This document shows, in pieces, positions 56,138-64,000 of a stretch of DNA of 64,000 nucleotides (positions are counted from its first letter, which is position 1; each line of letters starts with the position of its first letter). The notes beneath the pieces were generated by a model. The model did not search any database, was not told where the DNA came from, and saw nothing but the letters and a program-made list of their open reading frames with translations. Source of the DNA: Roseihalotalea indica (lineage in GTDB: Bacteria > Bacteroidota > Bacteroidia > Cytophagales > Cyclobacteriaceae); NCBI RefSeq assembly GCF_022458895.1, contig NZ_JAINFL010000011.1:124001-188000 (forward strand), in the 5' to 3' direction. Made by a program: the position numbers and the translations under genes.

Positions 56138-58003
56138 TTAAAATTGGTAGTGAAACCCACCTAGCACATTAATGCCGGGCATGGGATAGCCTAGTTCTAC
56201 CTGATAGGTTTGATCTAACAGGTTATTTCCTTCTACGAACAGATGCATCCAGTCCGTCACATTCCAGCGGAAGCGGGCATTCGCCAGGGTATAACTTTCA
56301 GCGGGAACCTCCGGAGATAAAGAAATACTGAGATCAGCTAGTTGCTGTACATCCAACTGTAAGCCGAAACGATAGAAGTCATAGTTCGCAACCACTCCCA
56401 GCGTGTGCCGGGGAGCATACAAAACGGTTTCGGAGACATCCAGAAAGCTATAGTTCAACATCATGTCCAGATCGGTATTGAAGAAATACTTCGCCTGAAA
56501 ATCTACACCCTGATTAGAAAACGCACCTGTATTCCGGCGTTGCGGTGGTCCGGGAGTGGCAGAAGGCACTTCCTGAATCAGATTATCTCCTTCACTGATA
56601 AACGCGCTCAGCTCCAGACTTACTTTTTTGTCCATCAGGGTTTGCATCAGTCCGACCTCATAATTCCATACTTCTTCCGGCTTGAGATCTTCATTTGCGG
56701 GCGGGAACAAAAACAGATCTACAATGGCCGGACTGCGAAAGGCTTTAGCGGCGGAAGCTTTCAGCGTTGTACTTTCCGTGGCCTGATACGCTAAACCTAC
56801 GGCCGGAGTGGTATTGCCGCCGTACTGTGAATTCTGAATAAAGCGGATGCCTCCTTCCAACGTGAGCTTATCCCAAAAAGTATGTTCTACCAAAGCATAA
56901 AAATCAACCTCATTAATTCGTTGTTTTTTGTCAAAGCCTACCTTTGCTGGTGGTGGCAGGCTATCATTCTCGGCTTTTCCGCCAAAGTTCTTATAATCTA
57001 CCCCTACGGTAATAATATTATCCGGTAGCAATGTCAGGTTCTGATACAGCGTAAAGCCCTGGTTAACATCCGTTGAGCGGAAGCCATCGGTAAACTCATG
57101 TTTTCCGGCATTGTAAAACACTTTGAAGGCTCCCTGTACCTTGTCAAAGGTATTTTCTAAGGAAAGAGCCGCTCGTCCGCGTAGATATTTCCGGCGGTCA
57201 TTCTCCAGTGGCACTTCCACTGTTCCGGGTTGATAGTAGATAGCATTGGCAAGCTGCCCGTCGACCGTCGCTACCCATGACTCGTTGAGCTGATACCCCA
57301 CTTTGAGATAGCCAGTGGTATTCTCAAATTCATCTTTGCCATCTTCCCGGAAGCCATCAGTCTGCTCGCTATTGAGGGCAACCATTGCTTCCAGATCACC
57401 TTTTTTATAGCTGATAGTACCGTTATACTTGCTACTGTTGAAGGAGCCGTACGCCAGTTGAGTAGAACCATTAAGCCCCTCTTCGGCCTGCCGGGTGATG
57501 ATATTGATAGCCCCGCCCATAGCATTGGAGCCATACAGTAAGGAAGCTGCTCCCTTGAGCACTTCTACCCGTTCAATATCTGTTGAGGTGTAAGCATCAG
57601 CAATCGGATGGCCGAAGATGCCCATGAACTGGGGTTGCCCGTCAATCAAAACCAGCACTCGGGAATTGGGCGTTCCGCTAATGCCACGAATGCTAATGGT
57701 GCCTCCCGAATTTGGGCCTATTCCGTAGCCAATCACGCCCCGGGCGTTCAGAAAAAGTCCGGGAACCTGACTGGCAAGCACAGGTAAGATATTGGTGTGC
57801 CCGCTTTGCTCAATTGCTTCCCGAGTGACTACCGAGATGCTGCCGGGCACTTTGCTCTTTTGCTGCTCCAGCCGCGTACCGGTGATGACCACCGGGTCTA
57901 GTTCTACGGTGGAGGTATCTCTTTCCTGAGCCAGCAGCGGCAAACTTAATAGTAGAGTAAGCAGTAATCCGCCTATTCGCACGCTAAATACTTTAAATCG
58001 CAT
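56138..58003 (-). CDS. TonB-dependent outer-membrane receptor (BtuB-like size)
   Basis: A 621-residue receptor with a signal peptide ending in LPLLAQ. It lacks the carboxypeptidase-like domain found in SusC types. The TonB box region and plug follow directly (LDPVVITGTRLEQQ, ISIRGISGTPNSRVLVLIDG, VEVLKGAASLLYGSNAMGGAINI), then a 22-strand-type barrel ending in FHYQF. The start at ATG 58003 lies inside the end of the phosphoribosyltransferase gene (11-bp overlap). Size and plug resemble importers of cobalamin, siderophores or small organics. The ligand is unknown. Confidence 0.9.
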   Translation of the reverse strand: MRFKVFSVRIGGLLLTLLLSLPLLAQERDTSTVELDPVVITGTRLEQQKSKVPGSISVVTREAIEQSGHTNILPVLASQVPGLFLNARGVIGYGIGPNSGGTISIRGISGTPNSRVLVLIDGQPQFMGIFGHPIADAYTSTDIERVEVLKGAASLLYGSNAMGGAINIITRQAEEGLNGSTQLAYGSFNSSKYNGTISYKKGDLEAMVALNSEQTDGFREDGKDEFENTTGYLKVGYQLNESWVATVDGQLANAIYYQPGTVEVPLENDRRKYLRGRAALSLENTFDKVQGAFKVFYNAGKHEFTDGFRSTDVNQGFTLYQNLTLLPDNIITVGVDYKNFGGKAENDSLPPPAKVGFDKKQRINEVDFYALVEHTFWDKLTLEGGIRFIQNSQYGGNTTPAVGLAYQATESTTLKASAAKAFRSPAIVDLFLFPPANEDLKPEEVWNYEVGLMQTLMDKKVSLELSAFISEGDNLIQEVPSATPGPPQRRNTGAFSNQGVDFQAKYFFNTDLDMMLNYSFLDVSETVLYAPRHTLGVVANYDFYRFGLQLDVQQLADLSISLSPEVPAESYTLANARFRWNVTDWMHLFVEGNNLLDQTYQVELGYPMPGINVLGGFHYQF

Positions 58004-58418
58004 AGTCAACTGCTTTCCAGGGCCAATTCACACAGGTTTTAATATCCGGAAACAACACATAGTCTGCTTTTCCTTTTAGTACGAAGGTTGATACCTGATA
58101 GTCGGCTAAGCGGGTTTTGGCCGCCTCCAGGGTCTTACCACTCACTGACACATCGTCTACCAGTAAGATACGGGCATTGGGGGTAAAGTCAGGCAGCGAT
58201 TCCCGAACCCAAACAGGATCTTCGTACGATGGGTTATTGTCATCATCCCGGTAGTTGAGTTGGACGATGATAAGCCCGCACTGAAGTTGATGGGCGACCA
58301 GGCTGGCGGGTACCACTCCCCCTCGCCCGATACCTATTACCCAGTCGGTTTCGGGTAAAGGAAAGGTATACAGTGCTTCACTAATGGCTGAAAACGAAAG
58401 AGCTACCTTCTCACTCAT
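57993..58418 (-). CDS. Phosphoribosyltransferase-family protein
   Basis: A 141-residue type I PRTase fold. It has the hallmark ILLVDDVSVSGKTLEAA, in which the two Asp hold the ribose of PRPP, and GIGRGGVVPASLVAHQL as the earlier loop. The hood that would show base specificity is short. It is overlapped on both sides (ATGA with the membrane protein, 11 bp with the TonB receptor), so it is part of one transport or salvage operon. It may attach phosphoribose to an imported base. Confidence 0.87.
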   Translation of the reverse strand: MSEKVALSFSAISEALYTFPLPETDWVIGIGRGGVVPASLVAHQLQCGLIIVQLNYRDDDNNPSYEDPVWVRESLPDFTPNARILLVDDVSVSGKTLEAAKTRLADYQVSTFVLKGKADYVLFPDIKTCVNWPWKAVDYAI

Positions 58419-58942
58419 ACCAAACGTTGCTGATACCGAAGAACAACGATGTTAATTATAGCCAGCACGATTAACCCCGGCCAGGCATTACTAACCGAGT
58501 TCATAAAAAACTGCGCTGGTTCTACACCGCCCACCAGAGGAATGACGAAGAGTAACACCGATGAAACCACCTTGGTGAGCATATACGACAACGGGGCTGC
58601 CAGCCAGGCTATCCCTTTAACCTGAAGCAACCGATGAGCGATCAGGGCAAAAATGATTAGCTCAAAGCTCAGTACCACCAGAATTTGCCACTGAGGATTT
58701 CCAGTGATCAGAAAATTGATCAACGGTGCTAACCCTGCAACAATAACTCCAACGGGCAGGCTGAAGAATACTACTGCGATGAACGGAATGTAAAACATGG
58801 GTAGCAGTATGGCTCCTACCGGAGTACCCTGAACCGGTGGAATGAGATGAATGAGAAAAGGCAATATGCAAGCTATCGCCAGTAAGACAAAGGTCGCTTT
58901 TAACGGAATGCGCGTCAGGCTCAGGCTGTTGGTATAATTCAT
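58415..58942 (-). CDS. ECF-type S-component-like membrane protein
   Basis: A 175-residue protein with about six hydrophobic segments. The pattern GTPVGAILLPMFYIPFIAVV followed by GLAPLINFLITGNPQ is characteristic of S components of energy-coupling factor transporters, which bind a vitamin or base and use a shared ATPase pair. I start at ATG 58942. ATPase (EcfA) and EcfT genes are not nearby. An intrinsic-terminator-like hairpin lies 20 bp before the start codon and could attenuate this operon. Confidence 0.65.
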   Translation of the reverse strand: MNYTNSLSLTRIPLKATFVLLAIACILPFLIHLIPPVQGTPVGAILLPMFYIPFIAVVFFSLPVGVIVAGLAPLINFLITGNPQWQILVVLSFELIIFALIAHRLLQVKGIAWLAAPLSYMLTKVVSSVLLFVIPLVGGVEPAQFFMNSVSNAWPGLIVLAIINIVVLRYQQRLV

Positions 58943-58961
58943 GCGTGTAGAGGTTTGAGTC

Positions 58962-58996
58962 AAAAAAAATAGTGGCGACAGTTGCCTGTCAGCCAC
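58962..58996 (-). terminator. Terminator hairpin in the leader of the transport operon
   Basis: On the minus strand GTGGCTGACAG / CTGTCGCCAC pairs with one bulged T around a GCAA loop and runs into TATTTTTTTT. It lies 73 bp after the TIM-barrel gene stop and ends about 20 nt before the ATG at 58942, which leaves no room for a promoter behind it. It is either a plain terminator of the upstream operon with read-through, or an attenuator. Confidence 0.8.
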
Positions 58997-59069
58997 AGTA
59001 AGATAATGAAATCTTATGGTTTTGTAAATTTCCGGCTGAAGAAAGGTTAGCGGCGTCAGGCGATAGAAA

Positions 59070-59951
59070 TCACTTGAGTTTGGCCTGAAGTTTAGCCAGG
59101 CCAGCCAGGTTCTGCGACAGCACTTCTTTCACATCTTCTTCTTCCTGATGCCCGATGATACCGATGGGTCCCTGATAGCCGCTGTCTTTAATAGTTTGTA
59201 GCATGGACAGTTCCTCCTCTCCTTCTCCCAGGATCAATATCTTTTCTCCGTCTTTGACCATGCCGTTCAGGTTAATAGCAAGCAGATATGGTTTCATCTT
59301 CTGTAATAACTCCGGAAACTGATCAATTTCATGATGGGCGTGATGGAAGTTATAAACCATACCCAGATGATCGTCTCCCAGGGAGTCAATGATCATTAAC
59401 TGGTTTTCCGGTTTGCCAAACCAGTCTCCATGATTGTACATACCTAGCGTACACCCGATCTCCTTAGCCCGCTCGCGAAAATCGCGGATAAACGCAATGG
59501 TATGACTCGCCTTTTCTTCGTCTGAAAGCCCTTTATAAAACTGGGGACTGAAGGAAAACCAACACTCAGTCTGCACGTTATTCTCTTTCATTTTCGCCCA
59601 CAAGGCTTCATTATCTTTGCCCAGATATCCGGCAGAGTCTTGCTCAATCCAGAACCAGATTCCCTGGAGTTCTACATCATGTTCTTCCAATGCCTGAAGC
59701 TCTTCTTCGAAGGATGGGAGGTGCTCGGTGCGCCAATCGTAGGCGAATTTTGTAATTCCCAGATCCTGTAGCATCTCAGCCCGTTCCTGAGGACCACGTT
59801 CCACCCGATCAAAAGGCACAATGCACCAGGCTACCAGATTGGAGGGGGCAAAAAGGCCATCTTCCTCATTGACCGGAGCAGTGGACTGACAAGCTGATAG
59901 CAGGAGGTTAACGATCAATAGGAAAACAGAATAATGCAGAGTCTTTTTCAT
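59070..59951 (-). CDS. Lipoprotein with xylose-isomerase-like TIM barrel
   Basis: A 293-residue protein with a lipobox (LLLSAC, Cys 20). The mature domain follows the sugar phosphate isomerase/epimerase fold: AEMLQDLGITKFAYDW, EVELQGIWFW-type strand, GCTLGMYNHGDWFGKP and HLGMVYNFHHAHHEI, with several His and Glu at barrel strand ends that could hold a metal. Exported forms of this family accompany PVC-type dehydrogenase genes in Bacteroidota and are thought to act on sugars. It is the last gene of a three-gene operon. Confidence 0.85.
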   Translation of the reverse strand: MKKTLHYSVFLLIVNLLLSACQSTAPVNEEDGLFAPSNLVAWCIVPFDRVERGPQERAEMLQDLGITKFAYDWRTEHLPSFEEELQALEEHDVELQGIWFWIEQDSAGYLGKDNEALWAKMKENNVQTECWFSFSPQFYKGLSDEEKASHTIAFIRDFRERAKEIGCTLGMYNHGDWFGKPENQLMIIDSLGDDHLGMVYNFHHAHHEIDQFPELLQKMKPYLLAINLNGMVKDGEKILILGEGEEELSMLQTIKDSGYQGPIGIIGHQEEEDVKEVLSQNLAGLAKLQAKLK

Positions 59952-60001
59952 AACAGATGCGGTTGTTTTACAAAGCAAGATGCTTTCTGAGAAAGTGAAT
60001 A

Positions 60002-61192
60002 CTAGTGCCCGTAACCTTCGTTGTAAAATACACACAAACCGTCTTTTCCGGCTACCACAATGTCATTCCGACCGGTGCCACGCAGGTCTACGATGGCCAT
60101 GTACAGACCCGCTCCTTTCCCCACTCCCAGAGGACCATAAGCAATCGTATGTTTAGTAAATGACTCGCCATTCCACTGAAAGTAGTACAGTCCGAGCGGA
60201 TCGCCGGAGCCAGGGTCGTGCCCATTATGAGCCCGGTAGCGTTTGCCGGTTACCAGTTCGGGTTGACCATCTCCGGTTACATCAATCCACTCCATGGTAT
60301 GAAATTGGGAATTATAGGGATCAATCGGATGCGCTATCCAGCTTCGTTTCCCCCCTTCATCAGTACTCTGCTCGTACCACGACAAGCCATATCCATGCCC
60401 TTGCCCTACGATGACATCATTTTTACCATCGCCATTAACATCTTCTACCAAAATAGGAACGCTGGCAGGCCCCAAGGAAAGCTCTTTATGCTCTGTCCAG
60501 GTTCCGGTGAGCGGGTCTTCCGGTGCTTCGTACCAGCCATCCGCGCTGATCAGATCACCCCGCCCATCTCCATTGAGATCGCCAAAACCCAAACCATGTC
60601 CCTGATTATCGGCCACATCTACTTTGGTGAAGGTACCTAGTGATTTCCCTTGCGCGTCCCGGTCCATCCGATAAAATTTAAGCGCGTTACCAGGGTTATT
60701 GGGGACAATCTCAAGATTTCCATCGCCATCTATATCCCAGCCGCGAGTGCACTCCACGGGGCCGGTACTATCAATAAGGTGCTCTACCCAGGGATCGCCG
60801 TTGCCGGGGTTCTCCCGCCAGCAGATGATCTGGTTTCCCCAGGCACCCGTCACATAATCCATATTTCCATCGGCATTCACATCTACCGGAATGGTAGAAA
60901 AATCGTTGTAGTACTCATTCCAGCGCTCAACATCAATCACAAAATGCCGCACTTCGTAGTCTGGCCCTTCGTACCAGTAAGCACCTGAGATCAGGTCCAG
61001 CGTGTCATCGCCATCAATATCAAAGGCTCCTACCGACTCGTAGCTCTCCATGGCAATGGTTTTTCGCTCAAACTGAACGGGCTTGCTGATATTTTCAGGG
61101 GGGGGCGACTGAGCGAACATTGATCCTCCGATAAGCGATAAAAAAAGAACATTTACTCCGCGCACGGACATTGTTAGGTTGTTGGTATTCAT
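60002..61192 (-). CDS. Secreted FG-GAP/VCBS-repeat protein
   Basis: A 396-residue protein with a signal peptide ending in SMFAQ. Repeated calcium-binding loops of the type DIDGDDTLD, DVNADGNMD, DIDGDGNLE, DLNGDGRGD, DVNGDGKND and DVTGDGQPE are spaced about 50-60 residues apart. They form a seven-bladed integrin-like propeller. Such proteins act as surface binding or scaffold subunits. It lies 10 bp after the cytochrome-domain gene and 50 bp before the TIM-barrel lipoprotein, so the three are co-transcribed. Confidence 0.9.
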   Translation of the reverse strand: MNTNNLTMSVRGVNVLFLSLIGGSMFAQSPPPENISKPVQFERKTIAMESYESVGAFDIDGDDTLDLISGAYWYEGPDYEVRHFVIDVERWNEYYNDFSTIPVDVNADGNMDYVTGAWGNQIICWRENPGNGDPWVEHLIDSTGPVECTRGWDIDGDGNLEIVPNNPGNALKFYRMDRDAQGKSLGTFTKVDVADNQGHGLGFGDLNGDGRGDLISADGWYEAPEDPLTGTWTEHKELSLGPASVPILVEDVNGDGKNDVIVGQGHGYGLSWYEQSTDEGGKRSWIAHPIDPYNSQFHTMEWIDVTGDGQPELVTGKRYRAHNGHDPGSGDPLGLYYFQWNGESFTKHTIAYGPLGVGKGAGLYMAIVDLRGTGRNDIVVAGKDGLCVFYNEGYGH

Positions 61193-61202
61193 GAAGAAAA
61201 TA

Positions 61203-64000
61203 TTAAGACTGCATGGATAAGAGATAAGAAAGCAGGGCGTTGAAATCATCCTGAGAAAGCACCTCACCGAAATGATCCGGCATCAGGGTGTACTGAGACG
61301 CTTTCTGTTCAGCAATGTTGTTTTTGGGTACTGAAAATTCTTCGCCGGTCATATTGGCGAACACCATCGCTGCCCCTTCTTCCCTACGGAATAATCCGGT
61401 CATCACTTTTCCATCTTTGGTTTTGATGGTGTAGGTACGAAACGCCTCTGAGATGTTGCGGTTAGGGTCCAGGATTTTAGTAGCCAGTGACTCGGCACCC
61501 CAATTGCCAATTCCCGTTAGTTGCGGGCCAATCATCCCGCCATCGTTATTGACCCGGTGGCAGGTCTTACAGTTTTGGTTAAACACCATCACCCCAGACT
61601 GGGCCAGCGAATCAGCTTCTGTGAAACTTGCCAGACGGGTTTTAATCAACTCATTGCGCTCTTCATTCACCGCAGGAACGTTGGCCGTAATACTTTCAAA
61701 GGTTTGAAGTTGCTTATCGGAGATATTCAGCAATAGGCGTTCTTTCACTTTAGGGTCGACCAACGCCCGGGCAAAAATATCTCCCTGCTGCACTTTCTGG
61801 AAGAGCACTTCCCGAGCCTCAGCCGAACCGGCCAGGGCCATCGCCACTTCCCGTTGCAAGTCCGGGGGCAGGTTCTCAGCACCCGTCAGCACCTTTATTG
61901 TAACCGGGGCGCTCATTTCACCCAGCATGCTGATCAGCTTTCGTTTCAGTGAACTGTCTTCCGCATCATCAGCCAGCAGTTGCTGTACTAAGGCGGCATT
62001 TTCTTCGGGAGCAATCTGAAGCAGAGCTTTGGCAGCGGCCACCTTTACATTTTCATTGGCAGATGCATGTTGTAAGGCCGTTTTCATAGCCGGACTTAGC
62101 GCAGACAAGCGGTAGTTTCCAGCCAATGTCACCGCCAGTGTCAACTTTTGCGCTATCTCCTCAGACATTTCCACAGTATCTGCGGTAGCCTCTGATCTTC
62201 CGGCGGGCAGGTACTGATCAAATAGCTGCTCTGCCAGTTGAGAGCCCCAGGGAGTCATGGCCCGGGGGCTGTCCATACCACGCTGTACCAAGCCCTCCTG
62301 TACGGCCTGAAAACCAGCAAACCCCTGATCTAAGTTCTTTTCGGTTTTCTGTCGGGCCAGTTGGATGACCGCATTCACCTGAGAGGATGGAACAAAACGC
62401 GTTGCATGCTGTAGCTGGCTAGCCAGTTGGTCTTGGTGCGCCTCATGATCTTGCAGATAGGCGTACAGAAAGCGCCCAGCATCGGTATTTTCCACTCCGG
62501 TCATCACATCAGCCAGGGCTTCAGTCTGTCGCTCGTCCCACTCCTGGGCTACTACCTGTTGCATCATTGATTCATCGCGCAACAGATTGCGCAGTGCCAG
62601 GCGTACGGTATACTGGTAGTGGGTATCATAATCAGGAATTTTGGCTTTCTGGGACAACAAATGTTCTACCGTTTCCATAGAAGGATACTTAGTAATAGCT
62701 TCCACCGCTGCCCGCTGAACGTGAAGATCATCGTCACCCAACGCTTCTGTAATCAGCGGATAATACGTTTGAGCGGAATCATCCATTTCCCGCAATATGC
62801 GCATGGCATGAGTTCTGATCACCGGACTGGTATGTTTTGCGGCTTTTTGGATCATCGATTCATTCAGGGCATCCAGTCGCTGCAAGCCCCAGAGCGCCAG
62901 GGTATAAGATCGCTCCTGGGTTTTAGAGTCTTCCAGCAGAGCCGTCAATGGGCTTACTGCATCAGCTCCTATACGATCTACCAGTTCATCAGCAGCGGTC
63001 ATCCGCACAAAGATGTTATCATCTTCCAAGGTAGCGATCAGCTCATCGGTAGAGGCTGCGGCCAGATTGGGCATTGCCTCAGTTTGATCATTATTGCCTG
63101 TATAGGTGATGCGCCAGATCCGGCCCCGCACCTTATCACGCTTGGGGTGGTCTAACGGCACTTCATAGTGACCGATGATGCTATTATAAAAGTCAGCTAC
63201 GTACAGAGCGCCATCCGGCCCTAGTTTGATGTCTACCGGGCGAAACCAGGGGTCTTCGCTTTTTACCAGATCTTCCTCAGCCTGCGCAATAGGAGTAGAA
63301 CCTTCAAATTTGAAAGAATTCCGGTGAATGCGGCAAGTGACCACATCGCCAATGTAAAAGTTCTTCTGGTATTCTTCAGGAAACTGGGTAGCAGCATAAT
63401 AGACTAAACCGGATAATGCCGTAGACTCTTCGCCGTGGGGTTTGGTATCCGGGGCAAAGCCAATGCCGATCTCTTTCTTGCCAAAGTGGGGGTAATCCGC
63501 TCCGCGAATGAGCTGGTAAATGGGCGAGGTATGGCAATCGGTAGAATACATATAACCCCACTCATCGAAGGCCAGTCCGAAGGGGTTTACCTGCCCAAAA
63601 GTATTTTGCTCTACCCTACTGCCATTAGGTAGAAAACGGAATGTATTACCCGAGGTCATGGTAATGGAATCGCCATCGGTGCCGGCAATGGTAGAGGTGT
63701 TGGTAAAGCCGTGGCAGGTGTATATCCAGCCATCGTAGCCCCGGATGAGGTTATTAACCATACCGTGGGTATCTGTATGACCGAACTCTCCTAATACCGC
63801 CTCGCTGCGATCGGCCTGAGCATCACCATTGGTATCGGTAAATCGGTACATGTTAGGAATACTGTAGGCAAACGTTTCGTTAGCCAGAGGCAATACCCCA
63901 ATAGGAATGTTCAGCGTATCTTCGTAATGAATAAATGTATCCGCTTTTCCATCTCCATCGGTATCTTCCAGTACAGACAGTTTATCGGCACCTTCGCCCG
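61203..64000 (-). CDS. PVC-type membrane-bound dehydrogenase with HEAT repeats and c-type cytochrome (5' end missing)
   Basis: The frame stays open to the window edge, so the N-terminus lies beyond 64000; the TTG near 63893 is not a real start. The visible 932 residues begin with a propeller-like dehydrogenase domain (LEDTDGDGKADTFIHYEDTL, GYDGWIYTCHGF, DIKLGPDGALYVADFYN). A long array of HEAT-like helical repeats follows (from about 330), then a terminal cytochrome c domain with the haem motif CKTCH and GGMIGPQLTGIG. Such proteins are abundant in Planctomycetes and Bacteroidota and are presumed to oxidise sugars or alcohols in the periplasm. Confidence 0.9.
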   Translation of the reverse strand, partial: GEGADKLSVLEDTDGDGKADTFIHYEDTLNIPIGVLPLANETFAYSIPNMYRFTDTNGDAQADRSEAVLGEFGHTDTHGMVNNLIRGYDGWIYTCHGFTNTSTIAGTDGDSITMTSGNTFRFLPNGSRVEQNTFGQVNPFGLAFDEWGYMYSTDCHTSPIYQLIRGADYPHFGKKEIGIGFAPDTKPHGEESTALSGLVYYAATQFPEEYQKNFYIGDVVTCRIHRNSFKFEGSTPIAQAEEDLVKSEDPWFRPVDIKLGPDGALYVADFYNSIIGHYEVPLDHPKRDKVRGRIWRITYTGNNDQTEAMPNLAAASTDELIATLEDDNIFVRMTAADELVDRIGADAVSPLTALLEDSKTQERSYTLALWGLQRLDALNESMIQKAAKHTSPVIRTHAMRILREMDDSAQTYYPLITEALGDDDLHVQRAAVEAITKYPSMETVEHLLSQKAKIPDYDTHYQYTVRLALRNLLRDESMMQQVVAQEWDERQTEALADVMTGVENTDAGRFLYAYLQDHEAHQDQLASQLQHATRFVPSSQVNAVIQLARQKTEKNLDQGFAGFQAVQEGLVQRGMDSPRAMTPWGSQLAEQLFDQYLPAGRSEATADTVEMSEEIAQKLTLAVTLAGNYRLSALSPAMKTALQHASANENVKVAAAKALLQIAPEENAALVQQLLADDAEDSSLKRKLISMLGEMSAPVTIKVLTGAENLPPDLQREVAMALAGSAEAREVLFQKVQQGDIFARALVDPKVKERLLLNISDKQLQTFESITANVPAVNEERNELIKTRLASFTEADSLAQSGVMVFNQNCKTCHRVNNDGGMIGPQLTGIGNWGAESLATKILDPNRNISEAFRTYTIKTKDGKVMTGLFRREEGAAMVFANMTGEEFSVPKNNIAEQKASQYTLMPDHFGEVLSQDDFNALLSYLLSMQS

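Noticed and set aside
58943..59069. Cobalamin or preQ1 riboswitch upstream of the transport operon
   Set aside because: Neither the B12 box nor the preQ1 core could be matched. Only the terminator hairpin is supported.

Overview
The window looks like the chromosome of a marine or otherwise polysaccharide-degrading Bacteroidota, probably order Cytophagales. Reasons: TonB-dependent receptors with an N-terminal carboxypeptidase-like domain, a DUF4249-type lipoprotein, a type IX secretion-like C-terminal domain, many secreted sulfatases and lipoproteins, a TANNTTTG-type -7 box, and weak Shine-Dalgarno sequences. No rRNA, tRNA, CRISPR, transposase or phage genes were seen. The taxon is an inference from gene content only.

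Layout. 1-8.8 kb: housekeeping and envelope genes (LpxH-like phosphoesterase, two small secreted proteins, FKBP isomerase, TonB receptor plus DUF4249 lipoprotein, RecQ). 9-17 kb: a sodium/solute symporter with a serine hydrolase, a PPOX flavoprotein convergent with a degenerate response regulator, a secreted aspartic protease with PDZ, a thioesterase and an FAD oxidoreductase. 17-26 kb: three S1 sulfatases and a GH2 beta-galactosidase-type enzyme. 25.6-33.6 kb: five secreted peptidases or hydrolases on the minus strand (M14, M20, gamma-glutamyltransferase, LACTB-like, S9). 33.9-43.1 kb: a GH127 enzyme, another serine hydrolase, a left-handed beta-helix acyltransferase, an S41 protease, a royal-jelly/yellow-type propeller and a fourth sulfatase. 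Together this is a catabolic island for sulfated glycans and peptides, with no SusC/SusD pair in view.

43.1-48.2 kb is a distinct accessory region, visibly AT-richer. Minus-strand small genes of unknown function are each followed by related repeats of about 127-129 bp with inverted ends (GGGTAAC...GTTACYC). The next start codon lies 9-15 bp beyond the repeat. This is the architecture of an integron cassette array with attC sites, although no integrase is visible. Inside it sit two plus-strand paralogous modules, each a small membrane protein overlapping an XRE repressor. Each module is preceded by two operator-like dyads sharing the pattern ATGT-N12-ACAT.

48.4-50.4 kb holds a BlaI/M56 sensor pair. 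Its M56 protease ends in two BamA-type POTRA-like domains instead of a penicillin sensor, and its promoter carries four 20-bp tandem repeats. A 295-residue ORFan follows, with interleaved inverted repeats against its start codon. 52.3-58.9 kb is a minus-strand run: ECF-type membrane protein, phosphoribosyltransferase, TonB receptor, Tat-exported aldo-keto reductase, and a two-subunit molybdenum hydroxylase. It looks like uptake and oxidation or salvage of a small, possibly N-heterocyclic, compound. 59-64 kb is an operon of a PVC-type cytochrome/HEAT dehydrogenase (cut by the window end), an FG-GAP protein and a TIM-barrel lipoprotein.
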